Below are positions 21,304-29,675 of a stretch of 64,000 nucleotides of DNA, piece after piece. The DNA is from Pandoraea anapnoica (GTDB lineage Bacteria; Pseudomonadota; Gammaproteobacteria; Burkholderiales; Burkholderiaceae). Each line of letters opens with the position of its first letter. Positions within the stretch are counted from its first letter, which is position 1. The notes under the pieces are model-generated. The model was given only the letters and a program-made list of their open reading frames with translations. It had not been told where the DNA came from and searched no databases. The DNA lies in assembly GCF_902459765.1 (NCBI RefSeq), contig NZ_CABPSP010000005.1:124001-188000 (forward strand). The letters run 5' to 3'. The position numbers were made by a program, and so were the translations under genes.

Positions 21304-22410
21304 TCAGGCCACCACGGCCTTGCCGTGACGCACGAACGGTAATTTGACCACACGTGCGGGCAATTGCTTGTCACGAATTTGCACATGGACGATGGCACCG
21401 TCCGGCACGCCCTTCGGCAGGCGGGCAAAAGCGATCGATTGCTGGAGACTCGGGCTGAACGTGCCGCTGGTGATTTCACCATCACCCGCGTCCGTCATCA
21501 CGACCTGATGGGCGCGCAGCACGCCGCCCTTGCCGTCGAGCACGAGACCGGCGAAGCGCCACGTCTGGCCACGCGAGATCAGAGAATCCTTGCCGACGAA
21601 CGTACGGTCACTTTCCTTCTCGACGGTCCAGCCCAGACCGGCGTCGAGCGGCGACACGTTGTCGTCCATATCCTGACCGTAGAGATTCATGCCCGCTTCG
21701 AGACGCAGCGTGTCGCGCGCGCCGAGCCCTGCCGGACGCACGCCAGCGGCGACCAGCGCCTTCCACAGCGCCGCCACGTGATCCGAGTTCACAACGACTT
21801 CGAAGCCGTCTTCACCCGTGTAGCCGGTGCGCGCGATCATCAGCTCGCCGAAGGCAGTGTCTTTGGCGAACGCGGCGTTGAACGGCTTGAGGGTTTCGCT
21901 GACTGCCTGGCTGCCCGGCACGGCCTGCCACACCTTGGCGCGGGCGTTCGGGCCCTGCACGGCCACGATCGACAGATCGCGACGCGGGGTGATCGTCAGG
22001 CTGTAATCGCCGTGGGCGTTGAGCTGACCGATCCACGCGAGGTCCTTGTCGGCGGTACCGGCGTTCACGACGATGCGGAACCAGTCTTCGGCGATGTAAT
22101 AGATGATGAGGTCGTCGATCACGCCGCCGCTCGGGTTGAGCATGCAGGTGTAGAGCGCCTTGCCCGGGGATTGGAGCTTGTCGACGTTGTTGGCGACGGC
22201 GAAGCGCAGAAATTCGCGGCAGCTCGGGCCGTGCAGGTCGACCACGCACATATGCGAGACGTCGAACATGCCTGCGTCGGTGCGCACAGCGTTGTGCTCT
22301 TCGATTTGGGAGCCGTAGTTCACCGGCATGTCCCAGCCGCCGAAATCGACCATGCGGGCACCGGCTGCGCGGTGCGTCTCGTTGAGCGGAGTACGTTTGA
22401 GTTCGGTCAT
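21304..22410 (-). CDS. gcvT: Aminomethyltransferase (glycine cleavage system T protein)
   Basis: Releases ammonia from the aminomethyl-lipoyl intermediate and makes 5,10-methylene-tetrahydrofolate. With the start chosen at 22410 the product is 368 aa (E. coli 364) and begins [20 protein letters not shown], the usual N-terminus. The core includes [14 protein letters not shown], the folate-binding region with [14 protein letters not shown], and the C-terminal barrel. The reading frame stays open upstream, with another ATG at 22443, and neither has a strong ribosome site, so the start is uncertain by 33 bp. First gene of the gcvTHP operon, about 190 bp downstream of the riboswitch. Confidence 0.95.
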   Translation of the reverse strand: MTELKRTPLNETHRAAGARMVDFGGWDMPVNYGSQIEEHNAVRTDAGMFDVSHMCVVDLHGPSCREFLRFAVANNVDKLQSPGKALYTCMLNPSGGVIDDLIIYYIAEDWFRIVVNAGTADKDLAWIGQLNAHGDYSLTITPRRDLSIVAVQGPNARAKVWQAVPGSQAVSETLKPFNAAFAKDTAFGELMIARTGYTGEDGFEVVVNSDHVAALWKALVAAGVRPAGLGARDTLRLEAGMNLYGQDMDDNVSPLDAGLGWTVEKESDRTFVGKDSLISRGQTWRFAGLVLDGKGGVLRAHQVVMTDAGDGEITSGTFSPSLQQSIAFARLPKGVPDGAIVHVQIRDKQLPARVVKLPFVRHGKAVVA

Positions 22411-22597
22411 CGGGGCGTCTGTCCGTAAGGCTCCAAGGTTCATGAATTCCGGACGACGTGTGGCGCGTGCGTCATTCGCCGATCTCGCCGTCCGAAAATG
22501 CAAAAAGGGGTCATCTCGACGACCGGCACTTGTCGCGCGGGGCGCGTGCCTGTGCACTAGCCCGGCGCAATGCCAGTTGGCGAGATGACCCCTCTGT

Positions 22598-22800
22598 CCT
22601 TGGTACCTGAGAGATTGCCCGGTTCATTTGATGACCGGCCCCTTCGGTGGATTGCCCGCGTGCCGTGCACGCTGCAACCGCTCTCCAGAGATCGAAGGCG
22701 ATGCCTTCGGCGCGGCCGGTCCTTGATGCCTGAGAGTTTGTGGGTATTACCCCTTCGGCGGCGCCGGCATGTGCTTCCCGGCGCGCTCTCCCGACCACGC
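22598..22800 (-). promoter_or_regulatory. Tandem glycine riboswitch
   Basis: Two glycine-aptamer copies lie in series on the minus strand before gcvT. The first (about 22722-22793) has CGGGAGAGC, CCGAAGGGG and CTCTCAGGCATCAAGGAC. The second (about 22598-22690) has TCTGGAGAGCGG, CCGAAGGGGC and CTCTCAGGTACCAAGGAC. These are the conserved aptamer landmarks, and tandem glycine aptamers usually turn on gcv genes when glycine is plentiful. The P1-P3 GC-rich stems are visible. The expression platform would be the approximately 190 nt before gcvT, where I did not identify a clear terminator, so control may be at translation. Confidence 0.93.
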
Positions 22801-22806
22801 TCGCGC

Positions 22807-22835
22807 ACTTTACGGGGAAAGCCGGGGGCTGTCAA
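22807..22835 (-). promoter_or_regulatory. Sigma-70 promoter of the gcvTHP riboswitch leader
   Basis: On the minus strand TTGACA (22830-22835) and TAAAGT (22807-22812) are 17 bp apart. The predicted start near 22800 falls at the first base of the riboswitch, which supports both calls. Confidence 0.8.
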
Positions 22836-22903
22836 TTTGGGCCAAAAACGGCTCGACGTGCCGTGCGCGCTCCGTGCAATTTCAATGCCGATTCGATGTC
22901 GAT

Positions 22904-23932
22904 TTAGCGCGATTCTCCCGGATTCGTGCCCGCCGGACACCCGTCCCGTCCCCATCGTCCGTTGCATACCGCCCAGATGCAGCGCTGCTTCGGAATCACT
23001 TCGAACCAGCGATAGCGGTCGCATTGCGCGAGCGCTGCGGCAATCGCTGCCGCTGCCGTTTGCGCCGTGGGTGCAGACGCCACTGCAGCAGAGGCCAGCT
23101 CTGAGTGCCCTTGCGCCTGCTGCGCGGCAGCAATCGCGCCGATGTCATCGTCGTCGTAATGGGCGGGCAGATCGGCGTTGGCCGCCGCCCGGGGTGGCGC
23201 ACTGGTCCCAGCCCCTGCTCCGCTCCGGCTGAGCAATTGCATCATCGGGTCCGGGGCGTTGCTCGGGGATACGGCCGACGGCGATGTCGCAGCCGCCGTC
23301 AGCGCCGCCGTGGCCGCAGACGCGGTCAATGGCGCGCCGCCGCCCGCTGTGGTCGCGGCAATCTCGGCCGCCGCGCCCGACGCCGCCGCATCCACTGCAG
23401 CCAGCGCCTGTGCACGCGCCAGGGCAGCCGACGCTTCGCTCGCCGCACCAGCCACGGGGCTCGACGCCACCGGCGCGTCGTTACCGGAATTGAAAGGGGT
23501 GACGGCGATTCCGCCGGGCGGTTTCGGCACCGGATCGACAAACGGCGCGCGCAGATTCCACCAGATGCCAAGCAGTGCGATGGCGGCGAATACGGCCGTG
23601 CCGATCACGAGCGCGCTGTTGAGCCAGCCGGGCTCTTCACCACGCGCACGGCGCTCACGACGCGTGGGCCTCCGAGAATGAGACGAGGCACCTGACAGCG
23701 CAGGTTCAGTTTCGTCAGGCGCACCGGGAGACGAGACACCCGGCGTGCTCATCTCGGGCATCGCCCCCAAGGCGCCCACGGCACCCGCGCCGACCACACC
23801 GGCCATGCCGACGTCGGCAGCGCTCAGCCCGTCATCCCGGAATCCAGGTTCGGCATCTGCGAGTGTTGCGCCGCACTTCGCACAGTGCAGTGCACGCGTC
23901 GCATTGTTCGTCCCACAGGTTGGACATTGCAC
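22904..23932 (-). CDS. Zinc-ribbon, single-pass membrane protein of unknown function
   Basis: A 342-aa protein with an N-terminal zinc ribbon (Cys3, Cys6, Cys17, Cys20; CPTC and CAKC), an arginine-rich stretch (about 88-98), one transmembrane helix (about 106-126), a long Ala/Pro/Ser-rich linker and a compact C-terminal segment with four cysteines (from about 305, including CDRYRWFEV, CIWAVCN and CPAG). The layout implies a cytoplasmic ribbon and a small periplasmic domain tethered by a flexible linker. The start is GTG with a GAGGT-like ribosome site. It is divergent from rep and reads toward the gcv promoter. I do not recognise a named family. Confidence 0.75.
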   Translation of the reverse strand: MQCPTCGTNNATRALHCAKCGATLADAEPGFRDDGLSAADVGMAGVVGAGAVGALGAMPEMSTPGVSSPGAPDETEPALSGASSHSRRPTRRERRARGEEPGWLNSALVIGTAVFAAIALLGIWWNLRAPFVDPVPKPPGGIAVTPFNSGNDAPVASSPVAGAASEASAALARAQALAAVDAAASGAAAEIAATTAGGGAPLTASAATAALTAAATSPSAVSPSNAPDPMMQLLSRSGAGAGTSAPPRAAANADLPAHYDDDDIGAIAAAQQAQGHSELASAAVASAPTAQTAAAAIAAALAQCDRYRWFEVIPKQRCIWAVCNGRWGRDGCPAGTNPGESR

Positions 23933-24194
23933 GGCGACCTCACCACGATGGCAACGTTTTTTATTATAGGCACCCGGTCGGCGTCGACGCCAGCGTGACG
24001 CCTTCTGCTTGCCGCCGCCCGTCGCGTCGGCCCCACAGTCGGCATCGCGCTCCGGGTGTCACGGCGGTGTGCATCCTGCGTGATAGACTTGCCCACCACC
24101 CGGCGCGTGCCCGTTCCGACCGAATCGCGAAACCTCTATCAGGCATGCCGCACGCGGCCAGCGCTTTCAATCTTCGTCCCCATCGCTTCACACC

Positions 24195-26294
24195 ATGTCG
24201 TCCTTTCCGCTCAATCCTGCCCAGAACGAAGCCACGCACTATTTCGACGGCCCGTGCCTCGTGCTGGCTGGCGCAGGCAGCGGCAAGACGCGCGTCATCA
24301 CGCAGAAGATCGCATGGCTCATCGAAGCCAAGGGATTCGAGCCGAAGCACATTGCCGCCGTGACCTTCACGAACAAAGCGGCCGCCGAAATGCGCGAGCG
24401 GGTGGCGAAGCAGCTCGAAGGCAAGACGCTCACCACGCCGGGCAAGGTCGGACGCAAGGTGCCCGTCAATCAGCTCACCATCTGTACGTTTCACTCGCTG
24501 GGCGTGCAGATCCTGCGACGCGAAGCGGAAAACGTCGGCCTCAAACCGCAGTTCTCGATTCTCGACGCCGACGACTGCTTCGGTCTGATTCAGGAACAGC
24601 TCGGCACGACCGACAAGGCGATGATTCGCGGCGTGCAAACCGCCATCTCCCTGTGGAAGAACGGCCTCGTCACACCGGAAGTGGCGCTCGCCGCCGCCGA
24701 GACGGCCGATGAACATCAGGCCGCCGTCGTGTATCGCAATTACATGGCGACGTTGCAGGCGTATCAGGCGGTCGACTTCGACGATCTGATCCGCCTGCCC
24801 GCCGAACTCTTCGAGCGCGACGAGGAAGTGCGCGAGCGCTGGCAAAACAAGCTGCGCTATCTGCTCATCGACGAGTATCAGGACACCAACACCTGTCAGT
24901 ACCTGCTGCTCAAGCTGCTCGCCGGGCCGCGCGCCGCGTTCACCGCCGTGGGCGACGACGATCAGGCGATCTACGGCTGGCGCGGCGCGACGCTGGAAAA
25001 CCTCAAGCAGCTGCAAGTCGACTTCCCGACGCTCAAGGTCATCAAGCTCGAACAGAATTACCGCTCGACGTCGCGCATCCTGACGGCGGCGAACAACGTC
25101 ATCGCGAAGAATCCGAAAATCTTCGAGAAGAAGCTCTGGAGTGAGCACGGTCTGGGCGATCCCATCACCGTCACCGCGATGAACGACGAGGAGCACGAAG
25201 CGGAGTCGGTCGTCTTCCGTCTGTCCGCGCACAAGTTCGAGCGCCGCGCGGAATTTCGCGACTACGCCATCCTTTATCGCGGTAATCATCAGGCCCGCAT
25301 CTTCGAACAGGTGCTACGCCGCGAGCGCATTCCGTACGTGCTCTCAGGCGGTCAGTCGTTTTTCGATAAAGCGGAAATCAAGGATCTCTGCGCATATCTG
25401 CGACTGCTCGCGAATCCCGACGACGATCCCGCGTTCATCCGCGCCGTGACCACACCGCGCCGGGGCGTGGGCAGCACCACGCTTGAAGTGCTGGGCAGCT
25501 TTGCGGGTCAGGCGAAGGTGTCGCTGTTCGAAGCGGTCTATATGGGCGCTGTCGAAGCGCGCCTGCAACCGCGTCAGCTCGACCCGCTGCGCGCGTTCTG
25601 CGATTTCATTCAGCGCATCGCAGCGCGAGCCGCCCGCGATCCGGCCAACGAGGTCATCGACGACCTCATGGAAGGCATTCACTACGAGGCGTATCTGTAC
25701 GACACGTTCGACGAGCGTCAGGCGCAATCGCGCTGGACCACCGTGCTCGAATTCCTCGAATGGATGAAGCGCAAGGGCACGCGAAGCGAGACGTCGGCGA
25801 CCGCAGAAGGTCTCGACTCGCTGGAAGATCAGGACGACGATGCCAAGAGCCTCATGGAACTCACGCAGACGATCGCGCTGATGTCGATGCTCGAAGGCCG
25901 CGACGGCGACGATCCGGACGCCGTGCGTCTGTCGACGCTGCACGCGTCGAAGGGGTTGGAGTATCCGCACGTGTTTCTCGTCGGCGTGGAAGAAGGCATC
26001 CTGCCGCACATCCGCGAAGACGAGGAAGTGACCGCCGAGAAGATCGAAGAAGAGCGCCGGTTGATGTACGTCGGTATCACCCGCGCGCAGCGCACGTTGC
26101 AACTGTCGTGGTGCAAGAAGCGCAAGCGCGCCCGTGAGACGTACACCTGTGAGGTCTCGCGTTTTGTGCCCGAAATGCAACTGGACGAAGCGCCGCCCCC
26201 GCCCCCCGAAGACGCGCCCATGTCGCCCAAGGACCGACTCGCCAGCCTCAAGGCGATGCTCGCTGGCGGCGCGAACAAGACGCCGTCGACCTAG
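24195..26294 (+). CDS. rep: ATP-dependent DNA helicase Rep (UvrD family)
   Basis: A 3'-5' superfamily 1A helicase that helps forks pass protein roadblocks. The 699-aa sequence has Walker A AGAGSGKT at 25-32, the TFTNKAAAEM motif, Walker B DEYQDTN at 226-232, GDDDQAIYGWRGA (motif III), QNYRS (IV), STLHASKGLEYPHVFLVG (V) and VGITRAQ (VI). It resembles E. coli Rep more than UvrD (EVRERWQNKLRYLLIDEYQD, VDFDDLI). The C-terminus is Pro-rich and extends about 30 aa beyond the helicase core. Monocistronic, with a hairpin about 36 bp after the stop. Confidence 0.93.
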   Translation: MSSFPLNPAQNEATHYFDGPCLVLAGAGSGKTRVITQKIAWLIEAKGFEPKHIAAVTFTNKAAAEMRERVAKQLEGKTLTTPGKVGRKVPVNQLTICTFHSLGVQILRREAENVGLKPQFSILDADDCFGLIQEQLGTTDKAMIRGVQTAISLWKNGLVTPEVALAAAETADEHQAAVVYRNYMATLQAYQAVDFDDLIRLPAELFERDEEVRERWQNKLRYLLIDEYQDTNTCQYLLLKLLAGPRAAFTAVGDDDQAIYGWRGATLENLKQLQVDFPTLKVIKLEQNYRSTSRILTAANNVIAKNPKIFEKKLWSEHGLGDPITVTAMNDEEHEAESVVFRLSAHKFERRAEFRDYAILYRGNHQARIFEQVLRRERIPYVLSGGQSFFDKAEIKDLCAYLRLLANPDDDPAFIRAVTTPRRGVGSTTLEVLGSFAGQAKVSLFEAVYMGAVEARLQPRQLDPLRAFCDFIQRIAARAARDPANEVIDDLMEGIHYEAYLYDTFDERQAQSRWTTVLEFLEWMKRKGTRSETSATAEGLDSLEDQDDDAKSLMELTQTIALMSMLEGRDGDDPDAVRLSTLHASKGLEYPHVFLVGVEEGILPHIREDEEVTAEKIEEERRLMYVGITRAQRTLQLSWCKKRKRARETYTCEVSRFVPEMQLDEAPPPPPEDAPMSPKDRLASLKAMLAGGANKTPST

Positions 26295-26329
26295 GGCGCT
26301 TAAGCGTCGCGCGTCCTCCACAAACGAAT

Positions 26330-26349
26330 AGCCCCCGCGAGCGGGGGCT
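26330..26349. terminator. GC-rich hairpin between rep and the small secreted gene
   Basis: A 9-bp inverted repeat, AGCCCCCGC and GCGGGGGCT (26330-26338 and 26341-26349), of which about 7 bp can pair around a 6-nt loop, lies between convergent genes. Neither side has a long T-run; the minus-strand exit (ATTCGTTTG) is slightly T-rich. It may stop one or both transcripts. Confidence 0.5.
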
Positions 26350-26452
26350 GGACCAGGACACGGCCAAACTGCAGGCCATACGGCGACATACGACGACGTC
26401 CTTACCGAGGCTGTCGGCGGCGGCAGGCACGCCGGGAACGCGATGCTTACCG

Positions 26453-26566
26453 CTACTTGCCACTACCCGAAGACGTTTGGTCACATGCGGCAGCCGGGCT
26501 CGTTGCCACGACCACACCCGCCAGACCGGTCAAACAAAGCAGGACTGCAACCATCAGTTTTCGCAT
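26453..26566 (-). CDS. Very small secreted peptide (37 aa), unknown function
   Basis: A 37-residue open frame: basic start MRKL, a hydrophobic core (about residues 5-21), then TSPAAAC and a 10-residue tail rich in Ser and Gly. It looks like a Sec signal peptide releasing a decapeptide, or a tiny lipoprotein with Cys28 as the lipidated residue, although AAAC is a poor lipobox. An AGGAGG ribosome site is spaced properly from the ATG, and a good sigma-70 promoter ends about 30 bp upstream. A longer in-frame version (from 26758) would run through that promoter, so the short start is preferred. No family recognised. Confidence 0.65.
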   Translation of the reverse strand: MRKLMVAVLLCLTGLAGVVVATSPAAACDQTSSGSGK

Positions 26567-26597
26567 AGGCTCGCCTCCTCTCGTCAGGTGAAGTTTC

Positions 26598-26626
26598 ACT
26601 ATAGGAGCGCATCCTTTCGAAGACAA
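26598..26626 (-). promoter_or_regulatory. Sigma-70 promoter of the small secreted gene
   Basis: On the minus strand TTGTCT (26621-26626) and TATAGT (26598-26603) are separated by 17 bp. The predicted transcript start near 26591 gives a leader of about 25 nt carrying the AGGAGG ribosome site. Confidence 0.65.
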
Positions 26627-26829
26627 AGATATCTTGACCATCGACGCGGGCCGGGTGATAGTCGGTAAAAAACGGGCGAAACGATACGCAAGTTGCGTCG
26701 ATTTCGATCCAATGCCCACACTCTCCGCATCTTCGTCAGGCGCTTTTTTGTCAGGCATGCCATACGTTTGACGGGCACCGCGGTCGCGCGTGTGCGGCGC
26801 CGATCCCCAGTTTTTGTGGAGCGTAGTGC

Positions 26830-27606
26830 GTGAGACTGCATATTCTGTCCGACCTGCATTTGTCAGTGGCGCCGTTGGCCATCCCCGACGTCGATGCCGA
26901 CGTCACGATCCTCGCGGGCGACATCAGCCGCCCGGCGCAAGCCATCGAATGGGCGACGCAATTGCCGCGCCCCGTCATCTACGTTCCCGGTAATCACGAG
27001 TTCTACGGCGCGACGCTCGCCGGCACGCTGGCCGAATTGCGACGTCTGACGGTTGGCACCAACGTGCATCTGCTCGAACGCGGTGCGGTCGTCATCGGCG
27101 GCGTGCGCTTCGTCGGCACAACGTTGTGGACGGACTTCGCGCTTTACGACGCCGAGGGCAAACACGACGCAGCGGTCGAAGAGTCGCAGAAGTTCGTGCG
27201 CGACTTCACGCGCATTCGCGTCGGCGATCCCGCCGCGCCGTGGTCCGACCTGCCTTTCTTTTCGCCGGACGACTGTGCAGCGCTGTGTCGCGAGAACGTG
27301 GCCTGGCTCGCGCGCACCTTCGCCGCGCCCCACGATGGCCCGACTGTGGCCGTCACACATCACGCGCCAACGCCGCAGAGCATTCACCCGCGCTTCGCGG
27401 GCTCCCTCGTCAATCCTGCGTTCATTTCGGATCTGACCTCGCTTATCGAGCAATCCGACGCCGCTTTGTGGATCCACGGCCATACGCACGATTCGTTCGA
27501 CTATCGCGTTGGTCACACGCGCGTGTTGTGCAATCCGCGCGGTTACTGCTTCGAGGGGCGTGTCGAGAATCCGGCCTTCGATCCGCAAATGATTGTGCGT
27601 GTGTGA
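26830..27606 (+). CDS. Calcineurin-like metallophosphoesterase
   Basis: A 258-aa cytosolic phosphoesterase with all dimetal motifs in order: SDLHLS (Asp8, His10), AGDIS, PGNHEFYG, THHAPT and HGHTHDSFDY. Family members hydrolyse phosphomono- or diesters; the substrate here is not predictable. The start is GTG with a TGGAGC-like ribosome site, and the metal motif begins within eight residues of it, so an upstream start is unlikely. It is monocistronic and ends at a bidirectional terminator. Confidence 0.88.
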   Translation: MRLHILSDLHLSVAPLAIPDVDADVTILAGDISRPAQAIEWATQLPRPVIYVPGNHEFYGATLAGTLAELRRLTVGTNVHLLERGAVVIGGVRFVGTTLWTDFALYDAEGKHDAAVEESQKFVRDFTRIRVGDPAAPWSDLPFFSPDDCAALCRENVAWLARTFAAPHDGPTVAVTHHAPTPQSIHPRFAGSLVNPAFISDLTSLIEQSDAALWIHGHTHDSFDYRVGHTRVLCNPRGYCFEGRVENPAFDPQMIVRV

Positions 27607-27648
27607 CGCGACGGGTCTGAAACGCCGGTCTCGCGCGAACGCAGAAAC

Positions 27649-27676
27649 AAAAATCCCCGCCGAAGCGGGGATTTTT
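27649..27676. terminator. Bidirectional Rho-independent terminator
   Basis: A perfect 12-bp stem AAAAATCCCCGC/GCGGGGATTTTT (27649-27660 and 27665-27676) with a CGAA loop. A/T runs on both sides suit the convergent phosphoesterase and cytochrome c genes. Confidence 0.9.
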
Positions 27677-27704
27677 CGTTGCGGCTTGCGCAAACGCGAC
27701 GCGC

Positions 27705-28604
27705 TTACTTCGCCGCGCTCACCATATAGTCGACTGCGGCCTTGACGTCGTCGTCCGACGCGTTGGCTGCCCCGCCCTTCGGCGGCATGGCGTTCAGGCC
27801 CTTGAGTGCCGCGTTGTGCAGCGTCTCGATGCCGGTCGCAATACGCGGTGCCCATGCGGCCTTGTCGCCGAACTTCGGCGCACCTGCCACACCGGCCGCG
27901 TGGCAAGCCATACACACGGTGTCGTAGAGCTTCTTGCCTGCGTCGACGTTGCCCCCTGCACTGGCGGCGGCCGGGGCGGCTGTCTTGAGCGACGCCATTG
28001 CGGCGGCAGCCGCTGCGGCCGAACCTGCGTCGGCGCCCGAAGCGGCGGCTGGTGCCGCAGCACCCGATGCGGCCGCTGCCCCGGACGCGGGTGCCGCCGG
28101 TTCAGCAGGCTCCTGCAACTTGCCGCCCGACGCGTTCGCCATATAGACGATGGCGCGGCCGATTTCGTAGTCCGTCACGTCGTCGGGGTTGGTGCCCCCG
28201 CGCGCGGGCATGCCACCTTTGCCCGCCAACGCGATCTTGAGCATGTCGTCGTAACCGGGCTTGATGCGCGGGGCCCAGTCTTCGGTGGAGCCAACTTTCG
28301 GCGCGCCTGCTACACCGGAGGCATGGCAAGCGGCGCAAACGGCCTTGTAGAGTTGTTCGCCGGTTTGATAGACGCGCGGTGCGTTGGCGTCTTTGACCTC
28401 GACATGCGCCACGGGCGCGATGCGCTCGGCAATGGCTTTTTCGGTCATGGCGGAACTACCGGCACCGGTCAGGGCGTTGTTGCCCACGTAATTGACCAGC
28501 AAAACGATAATGACGATCGGGACGAGAAAACCGGCAATGACTGCGGCGATGAGCTGCTTGGGTGTTTTAATCAGGGACTCGTGCTCGTTATGTGCTTCAC
28601 TCAT
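27705..28604 (-). CDS. Membrane-anchored di-haem cytochrome c
   Basis: A 299-aa periplasmic-facing cytochrome. An N-terminal helix (about residues 17-38) anchors it; then come two class I cytochrome domains, each with a CxxCH haem site: CAACH at 90-94, and CMACH in the C-terminal domain. Each has a matching MPxxGG methionine-ligand region (GGMPARGGTN, NAMPPKGGAAN). The two domains are near-duplicates (CHASGVAGAPK and CHAAGVAGAPK) joined by an Ala/Pro-rich flexible linker, which indicates internal duplication. Probably relays electrons between the bc1 complex and an oxidase. Start taken at 28604 (MSEAHNEHES) with a GAGAGAT site; an in-frame ATG lies 42 bp upstream. Confidence 0.88.
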   Translation of the reverse strand: MSEAHNEHESLIKTPKQLIAAVIAGFLVPIVIIVLLVNYVGNNALTGAGSSAMTEKAIAERIAPVAHVEVKDANAPRVYQTGEQLYKAVCAACHASGVAGAPKVGSTEDWAPRIKPGYDDMLKIALAGKGGMPARGGTNPDDVTDYEIGRAIVYMANASGGKLQEPAEPAAPASGAAAASGAAAPAAASGADAGSAAAAAAAMASLKTAAPAAASAGGNVDAGKKLYDTVCMACHAAGVAGAPKFGDKAAWAPRIATGIETLHNAALKGLNAMPPKGGAANASDDDVKAAVDYMVSAAK

Positions 28605-28997
28605 GCGGGATCTCTCAATAGTTTTTGTGGAAACCGAGTGCATCACACCGGATAGCTCGCATCGGCCGCGGGCACCATCCAGTCAAAATAACGAACCATT
28701 GTAGCAACAAACCCTCGCCCGATGACGTGCCAAGGCAGTGCGCAGACGCCGCAAAAGTCCCGTATTTTCCCTAACTTACGCGAAAGCAAAAGCGGTGTTC
28801 CGCGTAGTTCGTGCGCAAAGTGCGGGCAGGTTGCATGCACATCAAATCCGCGCGGGATGGGCGTCCGGTAGAGAATCGCCGCATTGTGAGGCGAGAGAAT
28901 GCACGGGGCATGGACGCCACGCGGCAAAACCGCTATGCTTCTACCTCTTTGCCTGCCGGTACGCGCGTTCGCGCCTTCTTCCCCGGTGGTCAGCACA
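28605..28997. other. Gap between cytochrome c gene and tRNA-Arg
   Basis: This 393-bp stretch holds no credible gene. A possible tRNA promoter is TGGACG (28911-28916) and TATGCT (28934-28939) with a 17-bp spacer, which would start transcription about 50 nt before the tRNA. Upstream signals of the cytochrome gene must also lie here but are not distinct. Confidence 0.35.
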
Positions 28998-29073
28998 GCG
29001 CCCGTAGCTCAGGGGATAGAGTATCGGCCTCCGAAGCCGAGGGTCACTGGTTCGATTCCAGTCGGGCGCACCA
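28998..29073 (+). tRNA. tRNA-Arg (anticodon CCG)
   Basis: A complete 76-nt cloverleaf. The acceptor arms are GCGCCCG and CGGGCGC, the D-arm begins TAGCTCAGGGG, and the anticodon stem TCGGC/GCCGA encloses CTCCGAA, giving anticodon CCG (reads CGG). The T-arm has GGTTCGATTCC, and the CCA end is encoded (29071-29073). No integrase or attachment-site duplication is visible beside it. Confidence 0.97.
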
Positions 29074-29141
29074 ATCTGCCGTTTGCCTTTCCCGTTGGAC
29101 GCCCTCGTTCTGCTCTCTCCGGCTCCCTCTCCCCGCTCGAC

Positions 29142-29675
29142 TTAAAACACCACCAGCCGATCCACCAGTTGCGCCATCCGGGAATTCGACGCCGACCACG
29201 ATTCCACCGTCGACGACCGTCCGTCGAAGTACACCGTATTGATGACCGAGCCGTCCTGACTCAGGGTCAGCGTCGCGTAGGCGAGGTACTCGCTCGGTGT
29301 GTTGCCCCACAAGGAATTACGCCACGCGCGGCGCACCGTGTAGTTCAGCACGACGCAGCCCGTCGGCCAGGTGCCCGGGCTGTAGATCGTGCTGATGATC
29401 CCGTAGGCCCGCAAACGCCCCTGAATCGCAGGCAGCAAATCGGAAATGCCATCCGGTGCCAGCTCAATGCACATGTTGCGCGAGAGCAATTCGGGGGCCG
29501 CTGGCTGCGTCGGCGGCGAGACTGAAGGCAACTGGTCCGAGAGCACCACGCCCGTCGACACGACACTCGCCGCCACCTGCGCCGCGAGGATCGGCGCAGG
29601 CGTGGTGAAAAGACAACCGTTAAGCGTCGCGCTGGCCGTCGCCGCCAACGCCAGCGCCATCGCGAGGCGCTTCAT
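29142..29675 (-). CDS. Outer-membrane-type lipoprotein, unknown function
   Basis: A 177-aa protein with a lipoprotein signal (lipobox LNGC, Cys21). After it come a hydrophobic Ala/Val-rich stretch and a soluble domain (about 65-177) with NMCIELAPDGISDLLPAI, a segment that resembles Sbal_3080-type lipoproteins; I give that family only tentatively. Its ATG overlaps the stop codon of the FlgH-like gene (ATGA), so translation is coupled and the two probably act together at the outer membrane. Confidence 0.7.
   Translation of the reverse strand: MKRLAMALALAATASATLNGCLFTTPAPILAAQVAASVVSTGVVLSDQLPSVSPPTQPAAPELLSRNMCIELAPDGISDLLPAIQGRLRAYGIISTIYSPGTWPTGCVVLNYTVRRAWRNSLWGNTPSEYLAYATLTLSQDGSVINTVYFDGRSSTVESWSASNSRMAQLVDRLVVF

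Noticed and set aside
28998-29073. tRNA-Arg as an integration site of a genomic island
   Set aside because: No integrase gene and no repeat of the tRNA 3' end were seen on either side.
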